Below, one piece after another: positions 1-8,378 of a stretch of DNA of 64,000 nucleotides. The number at the start of each line of letters is the position of its first letter. Within the stretch, counting starts at the first letter, position 1. The stretch is from NCBI RefSeq assembly GCF_900168015.1, contig NZ_FUYR01000001.1, positions 618,943-682,942 of the forward strand. The letters run 5' to 3'. A program made the position numbers and the translations under genes. The stretch comes from Daejeonella lutea (GTDB taxonomy: Bacteria > Bacteroidota > Bacteroidia > Sphingobacteriales > Sphingobacteriaceae). Below the pieces are notes generated by a model, which was given only the letters and a program-made list of their open reading frames with translations, did no database searches and had not been told where the DNA came from.

Positions 1-231
1 GCCAGAAACAAGTGGCTTCGCCCGGTAATCGGTAATCAATGCCTTCAGCCAGAAACAAGTGGCTTCGCCCAGTAATCAGTAATCGGTGCCTTCGGCCAGT
101 GACTAAACGCTTTAAGCGATATGGTACGTCTGCACTGATTACTGATTACTGATTACTGATTACTGATCACTGATTACTGATTACTGATTACTGATCACTG
201 CTTACTGATCAATGATCACCGATCACTAACC
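1..231. repeat. Composite intergenic repeat, copy A, with ACTGATT heptamer array
   Basis: The block begins with a unit containing GTGGCTTCGCCC, seen twice (around 12 and 59), followed by AGTAATCAGT arms and a short spacer with AAACGCTTTAAGCG. From 134 to 231 it becomes about fourteen consecutive 7-bp units of ACTGATT or ACTGATC, decaying at the end. The AATCAGT arm near 71-87 is complementary to the right array, so the single strand can fold into a long hairpin. Related copies lie at 11030-11417, 13062-13440 (inverted) and 56780-56920. About 90 bp of unremarkable sequence separates it from the downstream anti-sigma gene. I see no gene in 1-320. Confidence 0.85.
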
Positions 232-320
232 CCCCTCACCAACCCCCGATAAATATTTTCTCTTCCGGACTAGGGGATACCCCCGCTTTTTCCCTCTACC
301 ATATAAAATCATCTTACACT

Positions 321-1478
321 TTGGAAAAAGCAGCGTTTTATAAATTACTGGATAAGTATATTTCCGGTGAGGCTTCTCAGGAAGAGGAGCAGCAATTGCT
401 TAATTTTTACGGCAGCTTCAATAAATCCAGTAATGCTGATCTTTCTGACCTTGGTGAGAAAATGGAAAGTCGCATGTTGCAGGCTCTCGACTTAGATGAG
501 CAAGTTCAGTCCAGCCGATGGAAACCTTTCGGGAAATTTGCCATAGCTGCTAGTGTAATTATGGCGGTCGCTTTATCACTATATTTTTACACTGGGAGTG
601 AAGAAATAGAACCTGAAACCTTTGCGGAAATAGATGTAAAGAATGATATTGCTCCAGGAGATAACAAAGCTATACTGACCCTTGCCGACGGATCGAGGAT
701 CAGTCTTGATGATGCTGCGGAGGGCTTTGTTGCCAGCCAGGGAAATACTTCGATCACGAAAACAGAAGACGGACAGATTGTATATAACAAGAATGGGGGG
801 GGAATGAGGAGTATGAATGGTTCAACGGCTGCTAATACGATCCAGACACCAAAAGGGGGAAGATACCAGATCCGACTCCCGGATGGCAGCAGGGTATGGC
901 TGAATTCTGCTTCGACGCTGACATATCCTACAACCTTTGCAGTAACTGAACGAAAAGTTAAATTAATTGGTGAGGCATATTTTGAGATCGCGAGGAATAA
1001 AAAAGTTCCCTTCCGCGTCGAGAGTAACAATCAGACTGTTGAAGTTCTCGGGACCCACTTTAATGTTAACTCATATGAAGACGAAGCCTACATTAAGACG
1101 ACACTTTTGGAAGGAAGCGTACGTATTATACTAAACTCGTCAAATCCAAAGGGAAAGCTGCTGAAACCGGGAGAACAATCCTTAACAAGTGCTTCGCAGG
1201 CTGATATTAAAGTGCAGGATACGGACATTGAAAAGGCAATTGCCTGGAAAAACGGATATTTCAAATTCAAAAACACCCCGATTAAAGACATTATGAGGGA
1301 GATTGAGAGGTGGTATGACGTGGAACTGGTTTATGACGGCAAGCTGGCTCCTGATGAATTTACAGGATATATCTCGAACGAAGTAAAGATATCCGGGGTG
1401 CTGAAAATGCTTGAAGAAAGCGGCGGGATAAAATTCAGTGTCAAAGGAAGAAAATTAAAGGTCAAATCAATTCAATAA
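321..1478 (+). CDS. FecR-family anti-sigma factor
   Basis: A 385-residue inner-membrane regulator that would hold an ECF sigma factor and release it when the partner TonB-dependent transducer is loaded. The cytoplasmic N-terminus starts with the typical KLLDKYISGEAS-type sigma-binding region. One membrane segment lies at about residues 73-91. The FecR domain covers about 172-275 (core TPKGGRYQIRLPDGSRVWLN), and a DUF4974-like C-terminal domain about 308-385 ends the chain. The start is TTG at 321; no in-frame ATG lies close upstream and the N-terminus is complete by family comparison. No sigma-factor gene fits in the 320 bp before it, so the partner is probably left of the window. The gene precedes an STN-domain SusC, the usual partner. 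Confidence 0.93.
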   Translation: MEKAAFYKLLDKYISGEASQEEEQQLLNFYGSFNKSSNADLSDLGEKMESRMLQALDLDEQVQSSRWKPFGKFAIAASVIMAVALSLYFYTGSEEIEPETFAEIDVKNDIAPGDNKAILTLADGSRISLDDAAEGFVASQGNTSITKTEDGQIVYNKNGGGMRSMNGSTAANTIQTPKGGRYQIRLPDGSRVWLNSASTLTYPTTFAVTERKVKLIGEAYFEIARNKKVPFRVESNNQTVEVLGTHFNVNSYEDEAYIKTTLLEGSVRIILNSSNPKGKLLKPGEQSLTSASQADIKVQDTDIEKAIAWKNGYFKFKNTPIKDIMREIERWYDVELVYDGKLAPDEFTGYISNEVKISGVLKMLEESGGIKFSVKGRKLKVKSIQ

Positions 1479-1548
1479 CAATTAAACGATTCACATATGA
1501 TAAAAAAGAATACCAGCTAATTGATTTCTGAAAAGACCTGACAAAAAA

Positions 1549-1573
1549 CCGCCCCGGATTGCGCCCGGAGCGG
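1549..1573 (+). terminator. GC-rich hairpin after the FecR gene
   Basis: An imperfect stem (CCGC-C-CCGG pairing with CCGG-A-GCGG, one mismatch) with a loop of about 7 nt sits between the anti-sigma gene and susC1. A short T run follows only about 20 bp later. It could be an attenuating terminator that separates low regulator expression from high porin expression, or simply an RNA hairpin. Folding evidence is by eye only. Confidence 0.4.
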
Positions 1574-1656
1574 ATGAATAAAGTTATGGCCTTTTTAAAA
1601 AAATCCGCAAGTACGAGATTCTATTAATTCACCAAAACAATTTAAAATGTAAAAGT

Positions 1657-4600
1657 ATGAAAAATGTTTTACTACGCGAGTGGAACAGTTCCTGGGTAAA
1701 CACCGGGGATTTTCCTAAATTGAGACTGCATTCACTTGTCTCAAATCAAACATTAAGAATCATGAAGCTAACTACCATTTTTATCCTAGTGGCTTTTATG
1801 CAAGTAAGTGCTAAAGGCTTCTCACAAAATGTTACGTTAAATGAAAAGAATGCTAATCTGGATAAGGTTTTCACTGAGATCAGAAAACAAACGGGTTACG
1901 ATTTCTTATACAATACCAGGCTGCTGAGAAATACAGTTCCTGTTACTGTAAATACCAAGAACTCTTCGTTGGAGTCAGTTCTTGCGCAGGTTTTCAAAAA
2001 CCAGCCTTTAACGTATTCGATCACCGAAAATACCATCATCCTGAAAAGGAAAGATGAGCGTTTTATGGAGGAAGTTTCGAAATTCTCTATTATGCCATCT
2101 GAGCGTGATAACCGGACATTTTCTGCAAGCCAGTCGGCAGGCGTAGTTTCAAACTTCGCTATCAAGGCTGAACGTATTGACGTAAAAGGTAAAGTTATTG
2201 ACGGAACCGGTGAGCCATTGATCGGCGTAAGTGTACGTGTTAAAGGGTCGCAGGTTGGGGCTTCAACAGACGTACAAGGTAACTTTACAATCGATGCACC
2301 GGCTAACGCCGTTCTTGTGTTTACCTATGTAGGTTATGTAACTCAAGAGGTTGCTGTTAACGGCAGAACTTCAGTAAACGTAACTCTTGCTGAAGACCGT
2401 CAGGCTTTAAGTGAAGTTGTAGTAACAGCACTGGGTGTAACTAAAGCGAAAAGAGGATTAGGATATGCCGTTCAGGAAGTAAGAGGTGATGCATTCACTG
2501 AAGCTCGTCAGAATAACATAGCTAACTCATTAACTGGTAAAATTGCCGGTGTTGATGCAACTCAGGCAAATGCCGGTGTTGGTGGTTCAAGCCGTATCAT
2601 CATTCGTGGTAATACATCATTGAATGGTAACCAGCAGCCGCTTTATGTAGTTGATGGTATGCCTATTACAAATAACAACAGGAGTGGTGGTACCAGTACT
2701 GGCGGATTGAACGTTGACCGCGGTGACGGTATTTCAAGCATGAACCCGGATGATATCGCTACAATTTCAGTACTAAAAGGTGGTGCTGCTGCAGCTCTTT
2801 ATGGTAGTCAGGCTGCAAACGGAGTTATCCTTATTACCACTAAAAAAGGATCAGCACAGCAAGGTGTTGGAATTGAAGTGGTATCTGATGCTAACTTCGG
2901 TACCCCATCAGTATTTCCTAACTGGCAGTATGAATATGGACAAGGAAATGACGGTGTAAAACCGGCTACTGCTGCTGCTGCGCTAAGCTCAGGCCGTTTG
3001 TCTTACGGTGCAAAACTTGACGGCTCAATGGTAATGCAGTTTGACGGCGTGATGCGTCCTTATTCTGCCGTTAATGTAAAGCAGAATATTTTAAACTACT
3101 ATCAAACACAGCGTAATTTTTCGAACACTGTGGCATTCAATGCAGGTACTGAGAAATTGAGAATGAGACTTTCTGTGAGTGACGTCCGCGCAAATGATCA
3201 GCAGCCAAACTCTAAATATTTCAGAAAGAACGGACAGGTGAATGTTACCGCAAAAATGGGTAAGAATGATTTCGTGACTGTTGAAACAAGTGCTCAATAC
3301 AACGTGATCGATGCTAGTGACAGACAAGGAATCGGTTACGCAGAGATCAATGCAGCATGGCCGGTATATTTGGCTGCCAATGTTGTTGATGTGCGCAACA
3401 TGCGTGGTACAGATCCTAGCCGTCCTGGTATCAATGCTGCTACAGGTAGGGAATTAGAGTGGAATCCGGTACCAGCTGCCGTAAATCCATACTATGCTGC
3501 TTACCAATTACATAATGAGGATACACAGAAGAGATTAATTGGCCGTTCAAGTGTGCAGTTCAACATCCTTCCTAACCTTTTTGTTAAGGGTACTGCAGCT
3601 ATTGACAGAGCTGATTTTTCTGCTAAATTCTATGTTCCAATGACCAATCAGTTTACACCTCTTGGTTATTACCAGTCAAATATTGAGGACGATCAGAAGA
3701 TCAACTTCCAGGTGATCAGCAATTACAATCAGCGTTTTGCTTCTGACAAGATCGGGCTGAATGTGTTAGGGGGTGTTCAAAAAGAAAGAAACAGAGGATT
3801 TGGAAGTACATTAAATGGTGATACCTGGGTTGTCCCTAATTTTTACAGCTTGACGAACCTTGTTAACCGAAGCCTGGTTAATGAGGGTGTTGGGGCAAAT
3901 GGAACAAACTCGGTGTTTGGTGAGGTAAACCTTGATTACAATAATATCCTGTACTTAACAGTTACCGGACGCCAGGATTGGTTTTCCGTATTAAACCCTG
4001 GGTTTAACTCAATTTTCTACCCATCAGTTGGTGCAAGTTTTATTCTTTCTGATGTGGTTAAGATGCCAACATTCTTAAACTATGCTAAACTACGTTCATC
4101 ATGGGCTGAAGTTGGTAGTGCTACAGTAGCTGCCGGTAGTATTAACCAGACTTATTCTGTTAATACAATAAACGCTTACGGCTTACCAACATTAAGTAAT
4201 CCTACTACGTTGAACAATCCAAATATCCGCCCGGTTACTGTACAAACAATTGAAGGTGGTGCTGAATTGCAATTCCTTGACAGCCGTCTTGGATTAGATG
4301 TAAACTACTATTCCAGAAGAACCCGAAATGATATCCTTTCGCCGCCAATTTCAGCTGCAACAGGATTTAACGCAGGTCGTCGTAACCTTGGATTGGTAAC
4401 CAACAAAGGCTGGGAGATCAGCTTGAATGGTACGCCGGTTAAGAAAGAGAACTTCAGCTGGGATGTGAACTACAATTTTGGTTATAACCAAAGTAAGATC
4501 GTTGAGCTGGCCGAAGGTATTGATGTACTAACAGTTGGAAGTGCGATCGGTGGCCCGACAATCATCAACGGAGTTGGCCTTCCTTACTCGACCGTAAGAG

Positions 4601-5232
4601 CTAACGTAATGAAGAGAGATGCAAACGGGACGTTAGTTTATAATGCAGCAACCGGTTATGAGGTTCAGGAACTTCGTGATCTGGGTGTTGGTAACCCGCC
4701 AACACAAATGGGTCTTGGAAACAACTTCCGTTACAAGAGATTCTCTTTAACAATTGATTTAGATTCTAAATTCGGTGCAGTTGGTTACAGTAACCTGATC
4801 CAGTATGCAACCCGTTTTGGTCATACTAAAGCTACTTTGCCAGGCAGAGAAGGTGGTTTAACCGTTACCGGTGTTACTGCTACTGGTGCTCCTTTCACAA
4901 AATTATGGCCAGTTGTTGACCTTGATACCTACTACAATAACTTTGGTAGTGCGTATCCTGGACAGTTTGTATATAGCACTGACTTCGTGAAATTACGTCG
5001 TGCAGTTCTTCGCTACAATTTACCGACTACCGCCCTTAAGTTTATGAGAGTGCAACAAGCCTCGATTGGTGTTACCGGTTTAAATCTTGCTATCCTTTAC
5101 CAGGACAAAGCAGTTAAGGAAGCAGGTATCGATCCTGAAATCCAGGAAACTACTGGTAATGCTCAGGGAAGTCAGGGAGTTATGGCACCTAGAACCAGGA
5201 ACGTTGGCTTTAACCTGAATTTAAGATTCTAA
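1657..5232 (+). CDS. SusC/RagA-type TonB-dependent outer-membrane transporter with STN signalling domain (SusC1)
   Basis: A 1191-residue outer-membrane porin that imports glycan or sugar-acid ligands with the following SusD lipoprotein, energised by TonB. An N-terminal extension of about 35 residues precedes the signal peptide that begins at Met36 (MKLTTIFILVAFMQVSAKGF); ATG 1657 or ATG 1762 could be the real start. The STN domain (about 58-130) marks it as a transducer that signals to FecR. A carboxypeptidase-regulatory-like beta-sandwich covers about 174-255, ending in the TonB-box-like EVVVTALG. Then come the plug (LYVVDGMPI near 330) and the 22-strand barrel ending in an aromatic F. The pairing with FecR upstream suggests sigma/anti-sigma induction. 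The substrate cannot be read from sequence; the downstream enzymes suggest an amino-sugar or sugar-acid ligand. Confidence 0.95.
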   Translation: MKNVLLREWNSSWVNTGDFPKLRLHSLVSNQTLRIMKLTTIFILVAFMQVSAKGFSQNVTLNEKNANLDKVFTEIRKQTGYDFLYNTRLLRNTVPVTVNTKNSSLESVLAQVFKNQPLTYSITENTIILKRKDERFMEEVSKFSIMPSERDNRTFSASQSAGVVSNFAIKAERIDVKGKVIDGTGEPLIGVSVRVKGSQVGASTDVQGNFTIDAPANAVLVFTYVGYVTQEVAVNGRTSVNVTLAEDRQALSEVVVTALGVTKAKRGLGYAVQEVRGDAFTEARQNNIANSLTGKIAGVDATQANAGVGGSSRIIIRGNTSLNGNQQPLYVVDGMPITNNNRSGGTSTGGLNVDRGDGISSMNPDDIATISVLKGGAAAALYGSQAANGVILITTKKGSAQQGVGIEVVSDANFGTPSVFPNWQYEYGQGNDGVKPATAAAALSSGRLSYGAKLDGSMVMQFDGVMRPYSAVNVKQNILNYYQTQRNFSNTVAFNAGTEKLRMRLSVSDVRANDQQPNSKYFRKNGQVNVTAKMGKNDFVTVETSAQYNVIDASDRQGIGYAEINAAWPVYLAANVVDVRNMRGTDPSRPGINAATGRELEWNPVPAAVNPYYAAYQLHNEDTQKRLIGRSSVQFNILPNLFVKGTAAIDRADFSAKFYVPMTNQFTPLGYYQSNIEDDQKINFQVISNYNQRFASDKIGLNVLGGVQKERNRGFGSTLNGDTWVVPNFYSLTNLVNRSLVNEGVGANGTNSVFGEVNLDYNNILYLTVTGRQDWFSVLNPGFNSIFYPSVGASFILSDVVKMPTFLNYAKLRSSWAEVGSATVAAGSINQTYSVNTINAYGLPTLSNPTTLNNPNIRPVTVQTIEGGAELQFLDSRLGLDVNYYSRRTRNDILSPPISAATGFNAGRRNLGLVTNKGWEISLNGTPVKKENFSWDVNYNFGYNQSKIVELAEGIDVLTVGSAIGGPTIINGVGLPYSTVRANVMKRDANGTLVYNAATGYEVQELRDLGVGNPPTQMGLGNNFRYKRFSLTIDLDSKFGAVGYSNLIQYATRFGHTKATLPGREGGLTVTGVTATGAPFTKLWPVVDLDTYYNNFGSAYPGQFVYSTDFVKLRRAVLRYNLPTTALKFMRVQQASIGVTGLNLAILYQDKAVKEAGIDPEIQETTGNAQGSQGVMAPRTRNVGFNLNLRF

Positions 5233-5250
5233 TCTTTTAAATCTAAGAAC

Positions 5251-6858
5251 ATGAAAAAGACATTTTTAAAAACGATATATGCGGCGGGGGCAATTGTTCT
5301 GACCTTAGTGGCGCCATCCTGCGATACTGAAGCGCTGACCGATCTGAACAAAAACCCAAATGCGATCGAGACAAATATTCCTGAGTATTCTTTTACTGCA
5401 CTTGTTTTAAACAGTGGACCGGGTCAGAATTACCGGGCTTTAGGACAAGGTATGCAATATTTCTCAAGCTATAAGGAAGTTCCAGCTACTGGTGATAAGT
5501 TCTATAACTTCAGCGGTACAGTTGGCGAATTTAATATTTATACGTCACAGTGGAACAGGGTTAATAACCTTGTTGCTATGATACCAGGGCCGGAAAATGT
5601 TAATAAACGGGCAGCTGCTGAAATTCTAAGAATTCTAGAATTTCATCAATCTACAGATCAGTTAGGCGATATGCCCTATTCAGAGGCGATGAAGGGTGAT
5701 GGAAATTTAAAACCTAAGTATGATACTCAGCAAAGTATTTATATGGCAATGTTAAATGAGCTGGATGCTGCGGTAAAATCGTTTGATGCTACAAAACCAA
5801 ACGTATTCGGCAATGCAGACCCATATTTCAAAGGTGATGTTGCTAAATGGAAAAAGTTTGGATACACCCTGATGCTTCGCCTGGGTATGCGTATGTCTGA
5901 AAAAGATGCAGCCAATTCGAAACTTTGGGTTGAGAAAGCTGTAGCAGGAGGTGTTATGACCGCCTTTGCAGACATCGCATATATCAAATATGCTAACGTT
6001 ACTGGCCAGATGAATCCACGTGTGAATGGAATGATCACTGGTGACTTTGCAGCACCGGGTGGCGATAACGTTGAAGGAAGTAAATGGACAGCACGTTTTA
6101 TCGATCACCTGAAAACAACTCAGGATCCACGTTTGCCAGTTATTTCAGTGGTATGGGTGCCATCGGGTACTACATATACAGCAAATAACACTCCGGCAAC
6201 TCAGCGCGGGATGAAAGAGGGTGCGGTAAATACCAGGCCGTCAGATTTTGATACATATTCAGAGCCATCATTGCTTTACCTGGATCGTGGTTCACCGATT
6301 ATTACTATGGGACCTGCTGAAGCATATTTGATCATTGCAGAAGCAGCAGCCAGAGGATGGAATGTTGGAACAACAGCAAAAGCAGCTTATGACAATGGTG
6401 TTCGTGCAGCAATGGCACAATGGGCATTATGGCCTACTGTAGCACCGCACTCAGGTGCCATCAGTACAGCTCAGGTAGATGCCTATCTTGCCGCAAACCC
6501 GTACCCAACAGCCGGTACACTGGCGCAACAACTTGAATTTATTGCTACTCAGCACTGGGTTTCTATGCTGGGCGATGATTATGAAGTGTGGTCTAACTGG
6601 AGACGTATTAAATATCCGGTATTTAACTATGCCAACTGGACTAACCAGGCCGGACAAAAAGTCTCTTACCCAGGTAACGTCACTGCTGGAAAGATGTTCA
6701 GAAGGTTCTCCTATCCAATTGCAGAGCGTAACGTTAATAACACGAATTATCTTGATGCGATAAAACGCCAGAACTTCTCTGAGGAAGCAATTGATCTTTT
6801 GCAGGGTAGAATGTGGTGGGATGTTGGTCCGGGTACAGGACAAAGCAATGTCAATTAA
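5251..6858 (+). CDS. SusD/RagB-family nutrient-binding lipoprotein (SusD1, SusD-like_2 type)
   Basis: A 535-residue surface lipoprotein forming the lid over SusC1. The signal peptide ends in a lipobox (LVAPSC) with the acylated Cys near residue 24. The TDLNKNPNA start of the mature chain and the TPR-like helical pattern (RLGMRMSEKDA, YLIIAEAAARG) are typical of the RagB/SusD-like_2 branch. Length is normal. The gene starts 18 bp after susC1, so the two are surely co-transcribed. A hairpin at 6922-6957 closes the pair. Ligand specificity is not visible in the sequence. Confidence 0.93.
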   Translation: MKKTFLKTIYAAGAIVLTLVAPSCDTEALTDLNKNPNAIETNIPEYSFTALVLNSGPGQNYRALGQGMQYFSSYKEVPATGDKFYNFSGTVGEFNIYTSQWNRVNNLVAMIPGPENVNKRAAAEILRILEFHQSTDQLGDMPYSEAMKGDGNLKPKYDTQQSIYMAMLNELDAAVKSFDATKPNVFGNADPYFKGDVAKWKKFGYTLMLRLGMRMSEKDAANSKLWVEKAVAGGVMTAFADIAYIKYANVTGQMNPRVNGMITGDFAAPGGDNVEGSKWTARFIDHLKTTQDPRLPVISVVWVPSGTTYTANNTPATQRGMKEGAVNTRPSDFDTYSEPSLLYLDRGSPIITMGPAEAYLIIAEAAARGWNVGTTAKAAYDNGVRAAMAQWALWPTVAPHSGAISTAQVDAYLAANPYPTAGTLAQQLEFIATQHWVSMLGDDYEVWSNWRRIKYPVFNYANWTNQAGQKVSYPGNVTAGKMFRRFSYPIAERNVNNTNYLDAIKRQNFSEEAIDLLQGRMWWDVGPGTGQSNVN

Positions 6859-6921
6859 TAGTAACCAATATGTTATCAATGTTTGTAGAAATATGAACGC
6901 ACAATTAATATATTAGCATTA

Positions 6922-6957
6922 CAATAAGGGGAGATTAGATTTAATCTCCTCTTATTG
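6922..6957 (+). terminator. Long stem-loop after SusD1
   Basis: The sequence CAATAAGG-GAGATTA pairs with TAATCTCC-CTTATTG around a 4-5 nt loop, nearly perfectly self-complementary. The following T run is weak (TTGTTT). Its position directly after susD1 suits a terminator or 3'-end stabiliser that lowers expression of the enzymes relative to SusCD. Confidence 0.55.
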
Positions 6958-6990
6958 TTTAAAACCGACTCAACTAAAATTAAAAATACA

Positions 6991-8208
6991 ATGAAACGGA
7001 GAGATCTAATCAAATACCTTTCAGTTGCCCCGATAGCGGGCGCTGCTGTGGGAACAGGGATGCCATTTGTTGCTGAGGCTGCCGCCCCGGCAAAAGCTAA
7101 AAGAGATGTTATAAAAGAACTTGGCCTGCGGACCTTTATCAACGCTGCTGGTACTTATACCACCATGACGGCATCGCTGATGCACGAAGAAGTTGTTGAT
7201 ACAATTAATGAATCGGCAAAGCATTTTGTGATGATCAATGACGTTCAGGATAAGGTTGGTGAAAAGATCGCTGCTATTTGTCATGCAGAATCAGCCATGG
7301 TCACCGCAGGATGCTGGTCGGCACTTGTTTTAGGTACGGCTGGTGTGCTGACCCGTATGGATCGTAAGAAAGTTGCGCTGCTGCCAGACGTAAGCAGCTT
7401 TGATAAAAACGAAGTGATCGTTCAAAAATCACACAATGTTGGATATGTTCATGCCTTAACAAACACCGGGATCAAACCCGTTGTGGTTGAGACAGCTGAA
7501 GAGCTTGAAAGAGCAATAGGACCAAAAACCGCGATGATGTATTTCCTTAACGCTGTAGCGCCAGAAGGAAAGATTCAGCACCAGGAATTTGTTGCGATTG
7601 CAAAAAAGCATAATATTCCTACCCTGATTGATATTGCTGCCGACATTCCGCCAGTTGAAAACCTTTGGAAATATACCGATATGGGCTTCGACCTGACGTG
7701 TATCTCAGGGGGTAAAGCCATTCGCGGTCCGCAAAGTGCCGGCTTGCTTATTGGTAAGAAAGACCTTATTGCCGCAGCCCGATTAAGTGCTCCGCCAAGC
7801 GGCGGAAATATCGGCCGTGGTATGAAAGTAAATAAAGAGGAAATCCTGGGAATGTATGTCGCCCTTGACAAATATGTAAACCAGGATCATGAAAAAGAAC
7901 AAAGAGAATGGGATGCTCAGGTGGCTACGATCACCAATGCTGTTAAAAAAGTTGATGGGGTGACTACAGCAGTAACCGTTCCACCAATTGCTAATCATAC
8001 GCCGAAGATCACGGTTTCCTGGGACCAGACAAAAGTTAAAGCTACACCGAGAGCCATCATGAAAGCCCTTCAGGACGGAAACCCGTCAATTGAGACTATG
8101 GGTGGCCGTGACGGAATTGATATTACTGTGTTCATGCTTAAACCGGGTGAAGAGAAGATCGTAGCTAAACGGTTGCAGGAGGAGCTGGCGAAGGCTGCGG
8201 CGGTATAA
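6991..8208 (+). CDS. Tat-exported PLP enzyme of the SelA-like / DgaE (D-glucosaminate-type ammonia-lyase) family
   Basis: About 405 residues. From ATG 6991 the protein starts MKRRDLIKYL, a twin-arginine signal, with the hydrophobic stretch ending near VAEAAAPA; an upstream TTG at 6955 would hide that signal, so 6991 is preferred. The fold is the type I PLP fold of COG1921 (selenocysteine-synthase-like). The candidate Schiff-base Lys is K242 in SGGKAIRGPQ, and DIAADIPP supplies the Asp contacting the pyridine. COG1921 relatives act as D-glucosaminate-6-phosphate ammonia-lyases rather than on tRNA. Export with bound PLP implies a non-phosphorylated substrate. The next gene is an amidohydrolase of the family that commonly neighbours COG1921, and KDG kinase and KDPG aldolase follow. 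Inferred job: elimination of ammonia from a 2-amino-2-deoxy-aldonate to give a 2-keto-3-deoxy acid. Substrate unproven. Confidence 0.82.
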   Translation: MKRRDLIKYLSVAPIAGAAVGTGMPFVAEAAAPAKAKRDVIKELGLRTFINAAGTYTTMTASLMHEEVVDTINESAKHFVMINDVQDKVGEKIAAICHAESAMVTAGCWSALVLGTAGVLTRMDRKKVALLPDVSSFDKNEVIVQKSHNVGYVHALTNTGIKPVVVETAEELERAIGPKTAMMYFLNAVAPEGKIQHQEFVAIAKKHNIPTLIDIAADIPPVENLWKYTDMGFDLTCISGGKAIRGPQSAGLLIGKKDLIAAARLSAPPSGGNIGRGMKVNKEEILGMYVALDKYVNQDHEKEQREWDAQVATITNAVKKVDGVTTAVTVPPIANHTPKITVSWDQTKVKATPRAIMKALQDGNPSIETMGGRDGIDITVFMLKPGEEKIVAKRLQEELAKAAAV

Positions 8209-8215
8209 GAAGAGG

Positions 8216-8351
8216 GTTGTTAGGTGTTAGGCATTAGGCTTTAGGCTTTAGGACTGACCCTAACGCCTAATACCTAACTCCTAATACCTAACTCCTAATA
8301 CCTAACCCCGAATACCTAACGCCTAACACCTAACGCCTAATACTTAACAAC
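8216..8351. repeat. CCTAANN heptamer inverted-repeat block
   Basis: The left arm is GTTGTTAGGTGTTAGG followed by more TTAGG units. After a CTGACC turn it becomes CCTAATA/CCTAACT/CCTAACG units with a 7-bp period, ending CCTAATACTTAACAAC, the near-complement of the left end. The right arm is longer than the left, so folding leaves extra repeats single stranded. It fills most of the gap between the PLP enzyme and the amidohydrolase. No ORF is visible. Confidence 0.85.
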
Positions 8352-8378
8352 TAAGGCCCAATCATTTAACGATAACTT

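Noticed and set aside
587-1030. Long minus-strand open frames opposite fecR, the SusC genes, pyrG and others
   Set aside because: They lie wholly antisense to genes with clear family matches, have no recognisable domains and follow from codon bias.
6991-8208. True selenocysteine synthase (SelA)
   Set aside because: A Tat signal, lack of selB/selC/selD nearby and the DgoK-aldolase context favour a sugar-acid ammonia-lyase; no selenoprotein signs are seen.
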